Shown: positions 1 through 6,070 of the stretch, one piece after another
Layout of the letters: the number at the start of each line of letters is the position of its first letter
How positions within the stretch are numbered: the first letter of the stretch is position 1
Assembly (NCBI GenBank): GCA_021793935.1
Contig: JAJYRV010000126.1
Span: forward strand, 1 to 6,273
DNA: 6,273 bases
Direction of reading: 5' to 3'
DNA from: Actinomycetes bacterium
GTDB lineage: Bacteria; Actinomycetota; Actinomycetes; Actinomycetales; Beutenbergiaceae
The notes under the pieces: model-generated
Databases searched by the model: none
Seen by the model: only the letters and a program-made list of their open reading frames with translations
What the model was told of the DNA's origin: nothing
Program-made: the position numbers and the translations under genes

Positions 1-30
1 CTGGCTCGCCCCCGCGAAGAGCACGCCGCC

Positions 31-2658
31 CTAGGCGGACTGCAGGTGAACGACCTTCGCTCCCCCGATCTGGGAGAACCGTGCCGGTTGGCACGTGAGC
101 ACGATGATTTGGGCGTCCTTGCCGACATCATTGAGCACCGCCCCGAGACTCTTGAGGCGGGCGTCGTCGGCGAAGCCGAGGGTGTCATCTAAGATGACGG
201 GCGCGCCTTCGAGCGGGTCGACAAGGGCCGCGCAGGCGAGCCGGCCCAGGAGCCCGAGCTGTTCTCGCGCGCCTGCGGAGAGAGATTCGAATGGCACGGT
301 CTGGCCGTTCAAGGTACGGCTGAGGATCGCGAGTTCTGGGGAGATCTCCACGGAGAAGTCCGCCCCGAACACGATCCGCCCAAGTCGCTCGATCTGCTCC
401 GCGAACGGGGTGACGTAGCGGGCGTGGGCGGCGTCGCGGTGGCGGATCATCACTTCCCGCAGCAGCCGCACCGCTTCAGCTCGCCGGTGCAAGCGGTCGT
501 ACTCGCGCTCGGCGCTGCGCAGGTTGCTCTCGGTCTCTTGCTGCTCGTCGTAGATTCCCAGCTTCGCGCGGTCATCCAACAGCGCAGTGACGGCGCGAAG
601 GCGCCCGCGTGTGTCATCGACCCGTTCGACGGCGGAGTCCATCCACTCCTTGGCATTGGCGAGTTCCATGTCGACGGCTTCGGGATTTGCAGCGGCGAGC
701 TGCTCTTCCGCCTCGCGGCGGGCAGCGTCCGTCGCCGTCGCTACCTCCTTCGCAGCAGCGACCTCAGCCGCAAGCCCTTCGTCGCTGTATTCCGAACGTG
801 CTGCCTCAAGGGCCGCGGCCACGCGGGCGAGCTCCTCCGCCTGGTTCTCCCGCGCCGCTTCGGCGCGGATGTGCTGTTCACGCCGGCGAGCAGTTTCATG
901 GTTGTGATCCTCCAGGGACTTCTGCGCCTTCTCGAGTGCGGCCTCGGCTTCCTCTGCGGCCGCGGCCGCGCGCGCAGCCTTCTCGCGTAGTTCCGCGAGG
1001 TCGGGTGGGTCTTCTTGTTCCGCTTCCGGTGCGTGCTCGAGGTGCGACGTGGTCGCCTCGCACTGGGCGGTGAGAGTGGCGTGTTGTTCTCGGAGTCCCT
1101 CGAGGGTCTCAGTTCCCACCGCGGCCCGGAACGCCTGATCAGCGAGGTTGCGTTCCTCCTCGGCCTTCGCTCGCTGGGCGGCGGCTTCGCGCGCAGCCGC
1201 GACCGTGGCAACCTGCCCCATTTCGAGCGCGGCCGCGAGCGCGTCTTCCGCTTCCTGGACGGCGCGTTCGAGATCTTCTGGCAGGGCGCCGGGATGGACT
1301 TCTATGCGCGCAACGCCGGGCGCCGTGATTACCACGGGGTCGGTGACGGGGAGTTCGGCTTCCTCATCGAGCTGCTCACCGTCGACGTCGAGCGTGCTCT
1401 CCCCTTCCGGGAGGATCCGCACGCGTGCGGAAGCGGCTTCCCGGGCGCTGCGGGCGACGTGGACGTCGGTGCTGCGTGCGGTGATTTTTTCCAGAAGTTC
1501 CGCGCTCACGTGGGAGTTGGCGATGATCTTCGCGGCAGCGAGTCGGCGCTCCTCAGCAGCGAGCGCGGTATCGAGTCGCGCCTGGAGCTGTACGAGCGCT
1601 TCCGCATCGAGAGCAGCCGTGACGGCCTGGGACGCTTTCGCCGCGTCGCGGCGGGCCGCATCCAGCTTCCTGCGGGCGGAATCTCTCGCCTCGTTGAGTG
1701 TTGCTCCGCTCCCCTGAAGCGCTGCGAGTTCCTCCTCCATCGCACGTGCGGCTGCGCGGGCTTCCCGTAGAGCTTCCTCCCGCCGGGCCACTTCGGCAAC
1801 GAGGTCGTCACGGTCCTTCGCGGCGGTCACCGCGTCCCGAACACGAGCGGCGGCGTTCTCCGCCGCGGTCTTTGCCTCGGCGACCGCCTCTCGCAGACCG
1901 GTGAGCGCATCATCTCGGGCTTGGCAGGTGGCGAGGTTGTCTTGAGCGCGCAGCAGGTCGGCTTCGTCGGATGCGAGTTGTGATTGCGTCCGTTCGGTGT
2001 CGAGGGTCAGCCGGTCCATCTCGCGGCTTCGTTCACGCAGTTCCTCCTGCGCCGCGCGCAGCTCCTCGACCTGTTTTTCTAGCTGTTGGTACCGGCCTCG
2101 TGGTTTACCGGCGGCCGTGAGGTGTTCCTTATATTCGCTCTCGATGCGCTCGATGAGTTCGTCGTGGTCCGCGACAGGAGCGGACGTGGCGTCGAGGGCT
2201 TGGGTGAGGGAGCGCAATCCGACGAGTTCGGCGGCGTTGAGGGAGCTGCCCTGAATCACTTCGAGGGCGTCGAACAGTTCCACATCCATCGATTCGGCGA
2301 GGAACGTGCCCAGTCGCTCGTGAGCGGTGTCGCCGGTGTGCTGTTCATTGCTCGCGCCGCTGATCCGTAATTCTGTTGCTGCTTCCCGGAGCCACTGTTT
2401 TCGCACCCACACGTGGTGGTCGCGTGAGGAGAATTCGAGCTCGACTTCTGGCCCGACGTCCCGGCCCACGGGCTGCAGCGCGAGGATCGACCGCGCCCGG
2501 GAGGAGTGTTTCATCGTACGCAGGAGGCGCATCGCCTCGGCGATCGAGGACTTTCCAACTTCGTTGGGCCCCGCGATAATCGTGACGCCTCGAGCCAGCT
2601 CGACGGTGGCTTCCTTCACGCCCCGGAAGTTTCGCAGCGTGATCTTCTCAATTCTCAT
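31..2658 (-). CDS. SMC/Rad50-like ATPase, SbcC/YhaN type, without zinc hook
   Basis: Probable ATPase subunit of a cytoplasmic nuclease complex acting on DNA ends, partner of the phosphoesterase encoded just upstream. Seen: an N-terminal ABC half with Walker A GPNEVGKSS at residues 30-38 and a Q-loop-like VIQGSS near 134-139; long Ala/Glu/Arg-rich coiled coils at about 165-380 and 460-745; then a C-terminal ABC half with signature LSAGAREQ (793-800), Walker B PVILDD (820-825) and a following FADD segment. This split-head layout is that of SMC/Rad50/SbcC. There is no CxxC hook; its two cysteines in the coil region (245, 533) stand alone. Instead residues about 409-458 look beta-rich. At 875 residues it is somewhat shorter than typical SbcC. 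The ATG overlaps the upstream stop (ATGA) and has GGAGG at 2666-2670, 7 nt away, so the two genes are very likely translationally coupled. RecF or RecN are less likely, given the phosphoesterase neighbour. The exact subfamily is inferred. Confidence 0.88.
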   Translation of the reverse strand: MRIEKITLRNFRGVKEATVELARGVTIIAGPNEVGKSSIAEAMRLLRTMKHSSRARSILALQPVGRDVGPEVELEFSSRDHHVWVRKQWLREAATELRISGASNEQHTGDTAHERLGTFLAESMDVELFDALEVIQGSSLNAAELVGLRSLTQALDATSAPVADHDELIERIESEYKEHLTAAGKPRGRYQQLEKQVEELRAAQEELRERSREMDRLTLDTERTQSQLASDEADLLRAQDNLATCQARDDALTGLREAVAEAKTAAENAAARVRDAVTAAKDRDDLVAEVARREEALREARAAARAMEEELAALQGSGATLNEARDSARRKLDAARRDAAKASQAVTAALDAEALVQLQARLDTALAAEERRLAAAKIIANSHVSAELLEKITARSTDVHVARSAREAASARVRILPEGESTLDVDGEQLDEEAELPVTDPVVITAPGVARIEVHPGALPEDLERAVQEAEDALAAALEMGQVATVAAAREAAAQRAKAEEERNLADQAFRAAVGTETLEGLREQHATLTAQCEATTSHLEHAPEAEQEDPPDLAELREKAARAAAAAEEAEAALEKAQKSLEDHNHETARRREQHIRAEAARENQAEELARVAAALEAARSEYSDEGLAAEVAAAKEVATATDAARREAEEQLAAANPEAVDMELANAKEWMDSAVERVDDTRGRLRAVTALLDDRAKLGIYDEQQETESNLRSAEREYDRLHRRAEAVRLLREVMIRHRDAAHARYVTPFAEQIERLGRIVFGADFSVEISPELAILSRTLNGQTVPFESLSAGAREQLGLLGRLACAALVDPLEGAPVILDDTLGFADDARLKSLGAVLNDVGKDAQIIVLTCQPARFSQIGGAKVVHLQSA

Positions 2659-3788
2659 TTCGCTGCCTCCCCTGCCGCGAACCGGTACAACAGTGCGAGG
2701 GCGTCCTGGGCGGTGGTAGCGGCTTCACCCCCGGTTCCGGCAATCTCATTTAGCTCCTCGAGTGCCTCGGCGGCAAAACCCGAGAGCCCGAGGTCCTGGA
2801 AATCAGAATCATTAGCGACCGTCACGAGCTCGGTGTGACGATCCCAGAAGTCGAGGCGGGCGAAGACGTCGCTGTGTTCGTCGAGGATTCGGTCAAGATC
2901 GGCCCGGGCTCTGGTCGATAGCGTTCCTGTCAATGCAAGCCACAGCGCGGTGCGTTCCTTGTTCGGCAGGCTGGCGAGACGATCGGAGAAGTCGGCGACG
3001 TCGTCCTCACTTCCGAGATACGCCTCAATAGTGAGGAACAACCAGTTGCCGACGGCGTGTTTTTCGAACGTCGTGCCCTCGGGGGAGATGTCGACGAGGA
3101 GTACGTTGCCTGGGTCCTCCTCGCGCCGGTGGGTCACTTCCGGGGCGCCGGGGTACCAGATGGATTCAGCGACTTCGTAGGTGCCGTGCCGATCCCCGAA
3201 GATCGCTGCATCGACCATGCCGTTCGCGAGGAGTTCTTGGATGGCGGGGACGTCGATCGTCGCCGGATCTTCCCGGTCGGGGTTGAGGGTGCTCACCGCC
3301 CCGTGGCCGAGGATGACCCGGACTGTGCCGTCGGCTTTCGGTTCGAGGTCCGAACACGCATCGGCGACGAGGTCAGTAAGGGGCCGTTTGGAGAACCACG
3401 GGGCGCCCACAATTTCCACCCCGGGCAGGAGTTCGTAGACGCCGCCCTCGCGGATCACGTGGACATGCTCGGGTACGCGGTCGAGGAACGCCGGGTCATC
3501 GTAGATCGATGCGGCGTCCAGCGGGTCGTGGTTGCCGGGCAGGAGAACGACCGGTACTTCGTATCCGCTGAGCGCCTCGAGCGTTCGGGAAACCACCGCG
3601 CGGTGCAGCTGGTTGGATTCGAAGACGTCGCCGGCAACGACGACGAACTGCGCGTCCGTTTCCTTCGCCAGCGCCCCTATTCGGCGGACGGCGTCGAACC
3701 GTGCCTGGTGGAACCGGGGCCGGGCCTCTTCGTCCAAGAAGTGCGCGGTCATCCCGAGCTGCCAGTCAGCGGTAGCGATAAAGCGCAT
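2655..3788 (-). CDS. Calcineurin-like metallophosphoesterase, SbcD/YhaO type nuclease subunit
   Basis: Predicted two-metal phosphoesterase, the nuclease half of an SbcCD/Mre11-Rad50-like complex with the ATPase that follows it. Seen, numbering from the chosen ATG: TADWQLG with D8 and Q10 (first motif, Q where most family members have H); AGDVFES at 52-58 with D54; LPGNHDP at 83-89 (N86, H87, D88); LGHGA at 160-164 (H162); and FGDRHGT at 197-203, matching the last metal-binding GHxH-type motif. Residues from about 215 form a capping or partner-binding region without recognisable motifs. The length of 377 residues fits SbcD-like proteins. The start is the ATG at 3788 because AGGAG lies at 3794-3798, 5 nt before it, and MRFIATADW is the usual beginning of the fold; a GTG 24 nt upstream at 3812 is in frame but would swallow that ribosome site. 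The gene ends in an ATGA overlap with the ATPase gene. No clear promoter was identified upstream. Confidence 0.9.
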   Translation of the reverse strand: MRFIATADWQLGMTAHFLDEEARPRFHQARFDAVRRIGALAKETDAQFVVVAGDVFESNQLHRAVVSRTLEALSGYEVPVVLLPGNHDPLDAASIYDDPAFLDRVPEHVHVIREGGVYELLPGVEIVGAPWFSKRPLTDLVADACSDLEPKADGTVRVILGHGAVSTLNPDREDPATIDVPAIQELLANGMVDAAIFGDRHGTYEVAESIWYPGAPEVTHRREEDPGNVLLVDISPEGTTFEKHAVGNWLFLTIEAYLGSEDDVADFSDRLASLPNKERTALWLALTGTLSTRARADLDRILDEHSDVFARLDFWDRHTELVTVANDSDFQDLGLSGFAAEALEELNEIAGTGGEAATTAQDALALLYRFAAGEAAK

Positions 3789-3793
3789 TCGTT

Positions 3794-3798
3794 CTCCT
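3794..3798 (-). promoter_or_regulatory. Ribosome binding site deciding the phosphoesterase start
   Basis: AGGAG on the minus strand, 5 nt before the ATG at 3788. It lies inside the coding sequence that would result from the upstream in-frame GTG at 3812, so it argues for the shorter protein. Confidence 0.7.
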
Positions 3799-3912
3799 GT
3801 TCCTCCCCGCACATCTTACGGGCGAGGTGCGACACGGACCGCTACTATCCCCAACCGGCCTGCTTATCCCCAGCCTCAATGCTGTTACGCGCTCTACGTC
3901 CTGTATCGCCTA

Positions 3913-3931
3913 CGTTTTGATAGCCAAAACG
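3913..3931. repeat. Perfect inverted repeat, possible operator or leader hairpin
   Basis: CGTTTTG (3913-3919) and CAAAACG (3925-3931) are exact inverted copies separated by ATAGC. The element lies 30 nt before the GTG of the coiled-coil gene and 125 bases from the phosphoesterase start. Its symmetry and position suit a regulator site between divergent promoters. As RNA it would be a 7-bp hairpin in the leader. It is not followed by a T run, so it is not a typical terminator. Confidence 0.45.
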
Positions 3932-3961
3932 GGCGCTGGCCGCGAGAATAGGAGAGTGAAC

Positions 3962-4273
3962 GTGTCCCCGGAAACACTGACGATAGTCTTTACCGGCGTC
4001 GAGCTCCTGTTCGCGATCGCCGGTGGCTTTGCGTGGGTTGTGAGCCGAGTGGACGGAGCAATCGTGGCGTTGAGTTCGAAGACCGATGCGGGAATGCGCG
4101 CGCTACGCGCTCAAACCGAATCGCTTCGCCATGAGTTCCAGAATCGGGCGAATTCCCTCGATGAAAAGATTGAGCAGCACGTTGCTACCCTCGCAAGAGG
4201 AACAGGTCACGCTGAGCGAAGACCACACAGCACAAGGAACTGCCCTCCGTGCAGAATTCTCCGACGTAGCTAA
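3962..4273 (+). CDS. N-terminal fragment of the coiled-coil protein as it now reads
   Basis: If the sequence is taken literally, translation from GTG 3962 gives 103 residues. The first 77 or so are a membrane segment and coiled coil, with 11-residue spacing visible in LRHEFQNRANS and the unit after it. The last 26 or so are an out-of-frame tail rich in Arg, Pro and Cys that has lost the coil pattern. An in-frame GTG at 3956 sits too close to the ribosome site to be preferred. Longer readings from an upstream ATG at 3827 lack a ribosome site and run through the intergenic region. Confidence 0.4.
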   Translation: MSPETLTIVFTGVELLFAIAGGFAWVVSRVDGAIVALSSKTDAGMRALRAQTESLRHEFQNRANSLDEKIEQHVATLARGTGHAERRPHSTRNCPPCRILRRS

Positions 4274-4409
4274 CACGCTGCGCGAAGAGATCACCAACCA
4301 AGGACGAGAGCTTCGCGCAGAGATTGCACATCAAGGCGACACGCTCCGCACCGAGCTCGCGGGTGAGTTCGAGAGGCTACGGGAGGATATCCGCCGGCAG
4401 ACCGAGGAC
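4212..4409 (+). repeat. Six tandem 33-nt units encoding an 11-residue coiled-coil repeat
   Basis: Read in the +1 frame, six exact 11-codon units begin at 4212, 4245, 4278, 4311, 4344 and 4377. All begin with Leu, and the last five have the form L-R-x-E/D-hydrophobic, for example LRAEFSDVANT and LRTELAGEFER. An 11-residue (hendecad) period is typical of a nearly straight or right-handed coiled coil. The DNA of the units has diverged while the protein pattern is kept, which shows that this frame was under protein-level selection. Confidence 0.75.
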
Positions 4410-4435
4410 ATATCAGCCGCGATTTCGGCGAGCAA

Positions 4436-4645
4436 TTGACGAAAGACTGGAAGGCGCATCATTCGCGCTTCGACCGCGTTGAGCACAAACTCGACGCGCT
4501 GGAAACACAGATGACTTACCTGACCACGGAGACGAGCAGTCTTCGCACTCAGGTTGCTGGGGTGAGGGGCGAACTCACCGAGGTGAAAATCTCCGTTGCC
4601 CGGATTGAAGGTCCTCTTCGCCCGCGGCTCATCGACCCAGACTAA
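4436..4645 (+). CDS. C-terminal fragment of the coiled-coil protein, possible TTG-started ORF
   Basis: Read literally, a 69-residue ORF could start at TTG 4436, overlapping the TGA (4437-4439) of the preceding frame. The coil pattern does not begin there: it extends upstream in the same frame to 4412, where ISRDFGEQLTK continues the 11-residue spacing of the previous units. A true gene start at the TTG is therefore less likely than a broken continuation. The C-terminus EVKISVARIEGPLRPRLI is the most recognisable piece. There is no obvious ribosome site before the TTG; any translation would depend on coupling. Confidence 0.35.
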   Translation: MTKDWKAHHSRFDRVEHKLDALETQMTYLTTETSSLRTQVAGVRGELTEVKISVARIEGPLRPRLIDPD

Positions 4646-4653
4646 GCCGGAGT

Positions 4654-4672
4654 CTCCCTCCGCGGAGGGGAG
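4654..4672 (+). terminator. Hairpin after the coiled-coil gene
   Basis: CTCCCTC (4654-4660) can pair with GAGGGGAG (4665-4672) with a one-base bulge and a CGCG loop; its core, 4656-4669, is a perfect 14-bp palindrome. It starts 8 nt after the TAA at 4643-4645. No T run follows, which is common for GC-rich terminators but leaves the call uncertain. Being nearly symmetric, it could also act on transcripts from the repressor gene on the other strand. Confidence 0.45.
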
Positions 4673-4703
4673 CGCGAAGCCGTCAGCGGCCCTCGCTTCG
4701 CGC
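4672..4703. terminator. Second stem-loop in the convergent gap
   Basis: GCGCGAAGC (4672-4680) and GCTTCGCGC (4695-4703) are perfect 9-bp inverted copies with a 14-nt loop. The stem directly abuts the hairpin at 4654-4672. Between converging genes a tandem pair of strong GC stems most likely serves as a bidirectional transcription end. There is no T run on either side. Confidence 0.5.
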
Positions 4704-4875
4704 CGAACAGGTAATAGCGCTTTCCGTAACAGTTGCGCAAATAGTGTCATGTTCGGCGGGCGCACGTTTACTGGTGCCCGTGATACGTTTCAAGGCGCGA
4801 CGGGCCACGAAATCGACGAGGGGAAACGCTGGCCGGTAGGCATCCGGGTAGGGACCGCCCACGCCGCGACGCGGT
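4704..4875. other. Remainder of the convergent intergenic gap
   Basis: No gene is supported here. The stretch lies between the hairpins and the stop of the repressor gene. It holds the LacI-type palindrome at 4781-4792 and a more AT-rich patch around 4710-4790, but no convincing start codon with a ribosome site. Confidence 0.4.
4781..4792. promoter_or_regulatory. LacI-type operator-like palindrome beyond the repressor gene
   Basis: TGATACGTTTCA is a CG-centred imperfect palindrome (ten of twelve positions symmetric). Read on the minus strand it is CTTGAAACGTATCA including two flanking bases, against CTTGAAACGATTCA at 6020-6033, so 12 of 14 bases agree. Its job here is unclear because no promoter or gene start is evident next to it. 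Confidence 0.35.
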
Positions 4876-5886
4876 TCACGGCCGGGTCGAGTTGCGGACC
4901 ACGAGCTCGGGCTCGAACACCACGCGACGCGGGACCGGCACTTCCCCACGGGAGAGAGCGTTCGCTTCGTCGATAAGAAGATCGAAAGCGGACTCCCCCA
5001 TCGCGTAGGCCGGTTGCCGGATCGAGGAGAGCGGAATGACTGCGGCGGAGGCGAATTCGATGTCGTCGTAGCCGATAATCGCAATGTCTTCCGGTACGGC
5101 GACATGGCCACTCATCAAGCCCTGCAGGAGCCCGATGGCGAGCAGGTCGTTCGCCGCGAAAATGGCATCCGGACGTTCGCGTTCGGGGCGGGCTGCGATC
5201 TCGTCCCCGGCCCGGCGCCCGCACGCGAGCGAAAGAGCCGGGACTTCGATAACCTCCACGCTCGCTCCGCTGTTCGCCGTCGCCGAATTCAAACCTCGAA
5301 GACGATCGGAAACCTGGCGAATCGCCGTCGGACCCGCGACGTAGGCGATCCGGCGGCGGCCGATCTCTAACAGATGCTTGGCCGCCAGCACCCCACCCGC
5401 TTCGTCATCGACCGCCACCGAGGAAAACCCGGACTCCCCCGCCTCCCGGTCGACGAGGACGACGGCGATGCCCTGCTCGCGCAGGTCCACAAGCCTCTCC
5501 ACTGCCTCGCCGCGAGGCGTGAGCAGGATGCCTTGCAGCCGCTGTTGTTCGAATTGCTCCAAGTAGCGCCGCTCGCGCTGGGCGTCCTCCGCGCTATTTC
5601 CCACGAGCACGGTGAGCCCCGCCAAGTCCGCGCGGGCTTCGACACCGCGTCCCAGGTCGGTAAAGAAGGGGTTGGCGAGGTCGAGCACGACCAGCCCGAT
5701 ACTGCGCGATTTGCCGGCGCGCAGCTGCCGCGCGGCGTCGTTGCGTACGAAGCCGAGATCCCGGATGGCGGTTTTGACACGTTTAACGGTCGCCGCAGAG
5801 ACTTTCTCAGGATGATTGAGCACGTTCGAAACAGTGCCGACCGACACTCCCGCTCGTTTCGCAACATCCCGCACACTCGCAGACAC
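4876..5886 (-). CDS. LacI-family sugar-responsive transcriptional repressor
   Basis: Cytoplasmic DNA-binding repressor that should release its operator on binding a sugar or sugar-derived ligand. Seen: helix-turn-helix at residues 5-24 ([20 protein letters not shown] at 5-24), hinge helix [10 protein letters not shown] at 51-60 with the minor-groove Leu at 55, then a periplasmic-binding-protein-like core with LANPFFTDL (70-78), [10 protein letters not shown] (243-252), IGYDDIEFA (271-279) and SIRQP (288-292). The 336-residue length is normal for the family and no expected element is missing. The start is GTG at 5886, with AGGGG at 5895-5899 8 nt upstream; it gives the usual short N-terminus before the helix-turn-helix. 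Divergent transcription from a sugar ABC transporter gene argues for local control of that operon. The ANPFF/ANDLLA/GYDD style is that of RbsR-like and rhamnose-locus regulators in actinobacteria, so ribose, rhamnose or a similar sugar is a guess only. Confidence 0.93.
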   Translation of the reverse strand: MSASVRDVAKRAGVSVGTVSNVLNHPEKVSAATVKRVKTAIRDLGFVRNDAARQLRAGKSRSIGLVVLDLANPFFTDLGRGVEARADLAGLTVLVGNSAEDAQRERRYLEQFEQQRLQGILLTPRGEAVERLVDLREQGIAVVLVDREAGESGFSSVAVDDEAGGVLAAKHLLEIGRRRIAYVAGPTAIRQVSDRLRGLNSATANSGASVEVIEVPALSLACGRRAGDEIAARPERERPDAIFAANDLLAIGLLQGLMSGHVAVPEDIAIIGYDDIEFASAAVIPLSSIRQPAYAMGESAFDLLIDEANALSRGEVPVPRRVVFEPELVVRNSTRP

Positions 5887-5966
5887 GCGTGTTTCCCCTA
5901 CTTTCCTTTACCAACGTCCATGCAGCACTGCCGGCATACTCGAAGCCTTCACCAGACGTGTTCCTG

Positions 5967-5995
5967 ATTATTTCTTCGACTTGACACTAATACAA
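5967..5995 (-). promoter_or_regulatory. Candidate promoter of the LacI-family gene
   Basis: On the minus strand TTGTAT (5990-5995) and AATAAT (5967-5972) are separated by exactly 17 nt; the -10 box matches TATAAT at five of six bases and the -35 only at TTG. A start near 5960 would leave a leader of about 74 nt before the GTG. The -35 box of the opposing promoter lies inside this spacer. Confidence 0.4.
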
Positions 5996-6010
5996 ACCGC
6001 ATGTCAGGCT
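5981..6010 (+). promoter_or_regulatory. Candidate promoter of the sugar ABC transporter operon
   Basis: A perfect -35 box TTGACA at 5981-5986 is followed after 18 nt by CAGGCT (6005-6010), which keeps only the A and final T of the -10 consensus, as is tolerated in actinobacteria. Transcription would begin near 6017, just before the operator at 6022-6033 and about 54 nt before the ATG at 6071. The strong -35 with a weak -10 suits a regulated promoter. Confidence 0.45.
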
Positions 6011-6021
6011 ACCAGCAAGCT

Positions 6022-6033
6022 TGAAACGATTCA
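6022..6033. promoter_or_regulatory. LacI-type operator in front of the sugar ABC transporter genes
   Basis: TGAAACGATTCA is a CG-centred palindrome with ten of twelve symmetric positions (TGAAnCGnTTCA), the general shape bound by LacI/GalR-family proteins. It lies just downstream of the likely transcription start, where a bound repressor would block initiation or escape. The adjacent divergent LacI-family gene is the obvious source of the protein that binds it. Assignment to that protein is inferred. Confidence 0.6.
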
Positions 6034-6070
6034 GCACAACGCTCGATGCAGCGAAGCAAAAGAGGAACTG

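Larger units (their letters stand above)
3789..3961. other. Divergent intergenic region between phosphoesterase and coiled-coil genes
   Basis: This 173-base gap separates two divergently transcribed genes and should hold a promoter for each. I could not pick convincing -35/-10 pairs on either strand; the minus strand has a TAAGAT at 3814-3819 without a good -35 partner. The one clear structure is the inverted repeat at 3913-3931. For the plus-strand gene, AGGAGA at 3950-3955 is a good ribosome site 6 nt before the GTG at 3962. Confidence 0.5.
3962..4645 (+). pseudogene. Membrane-anchored coiled-coil protein, broken by two compensating frameshifts
   Basis: No characterised function is recognised. 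The first frame starts at GTG 3962 (AGGAGA 6 nt upstream) and encodes one hydrophobic segment, about residues 5-27 (TIVFTGVELLFAIAGGF), then a charged coiled coil. In this frame the coil ends near 4192 and meets a stop at 4271-4273. The coil continues in the +1 frame from about 4212 to 4409, then returns to the original frame from 4412 and runs to the TAA at 4643-4645, ending in EVKISVARIEGP, a C-terminal motif I associate with small actinobacterial hypothetical proteins. Removing one base between 4193 and 4211 and two bases of the ATAT at 4410-4413 would give one continuous protein of about 226 residues. It could be a recent pseudogene, a sequencing error, or less likely separate overlapping genes. 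An inner-membrane anchor with a cytoplasmic rod is the likely form of the intact protein. Confidence 0.6.

Noticed and set aside
1..38. Possible GTG start at 22-24 on the minus strand after the ATPase stop, and a short palindrome CCGCC/GGCGG around that stop.
   Set aside because: Only eight codons are visible before the window edge, and the 5-bp arms with a 3-nt loop are too short to call a terminator.
424..1770. Long plus-strand open frames of 188 and 251 residues opposite the ATPase gene.
   Set aside because: They run antisense to an ATPase gene with clear Walker A, signature and Walker B motifs, show no motifs of their own, and are expected by chance in GC-rich coding DNA.
3789..3812. In-frame upstream GTG start for the phosphoesterase, adding eight residues.
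   Set aside because: The extension (MRGGTGER) is encoded by the ribosome-binding sequence itself, and the fold normally begins at MRFIATADW.
3057..3920. A 287-residue plus-strand open frame opposite the phosphoesterase gene.
   Set aside because: It is antisense to a gene with five recognisable phosphoesterase motifs, has no ribosome site or motifs, and its C-terminal end runs through the intergenic repeat region.
4683..5111. Minus-strand frame containing a protein-like stretch (YPDAYRPAFPLVDFVARR) just beyond the repressor stop.
   Set aside because: Most of the frame overlaps the repressor gene in a different frame, there is no start or ribosome site near the interesting stretch, and I recognise no family. 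A gene remnant cannot be excluded.
5775..5786. Another operator-like sequence, TGACACGTTTAA.
   Set aside because: It lies inside the DNA-binding domain codons of the repressor gene (the VKRVKTAI region) and is best explained by coding content.
5929..5936. TGCCGGCA palindrome in the leader of the LacI-family gene.
   Set aside because: An 8-bp GC-rich palindrome is frequent by chance in such DNA and does not match the operator shape found at 6022-6033.
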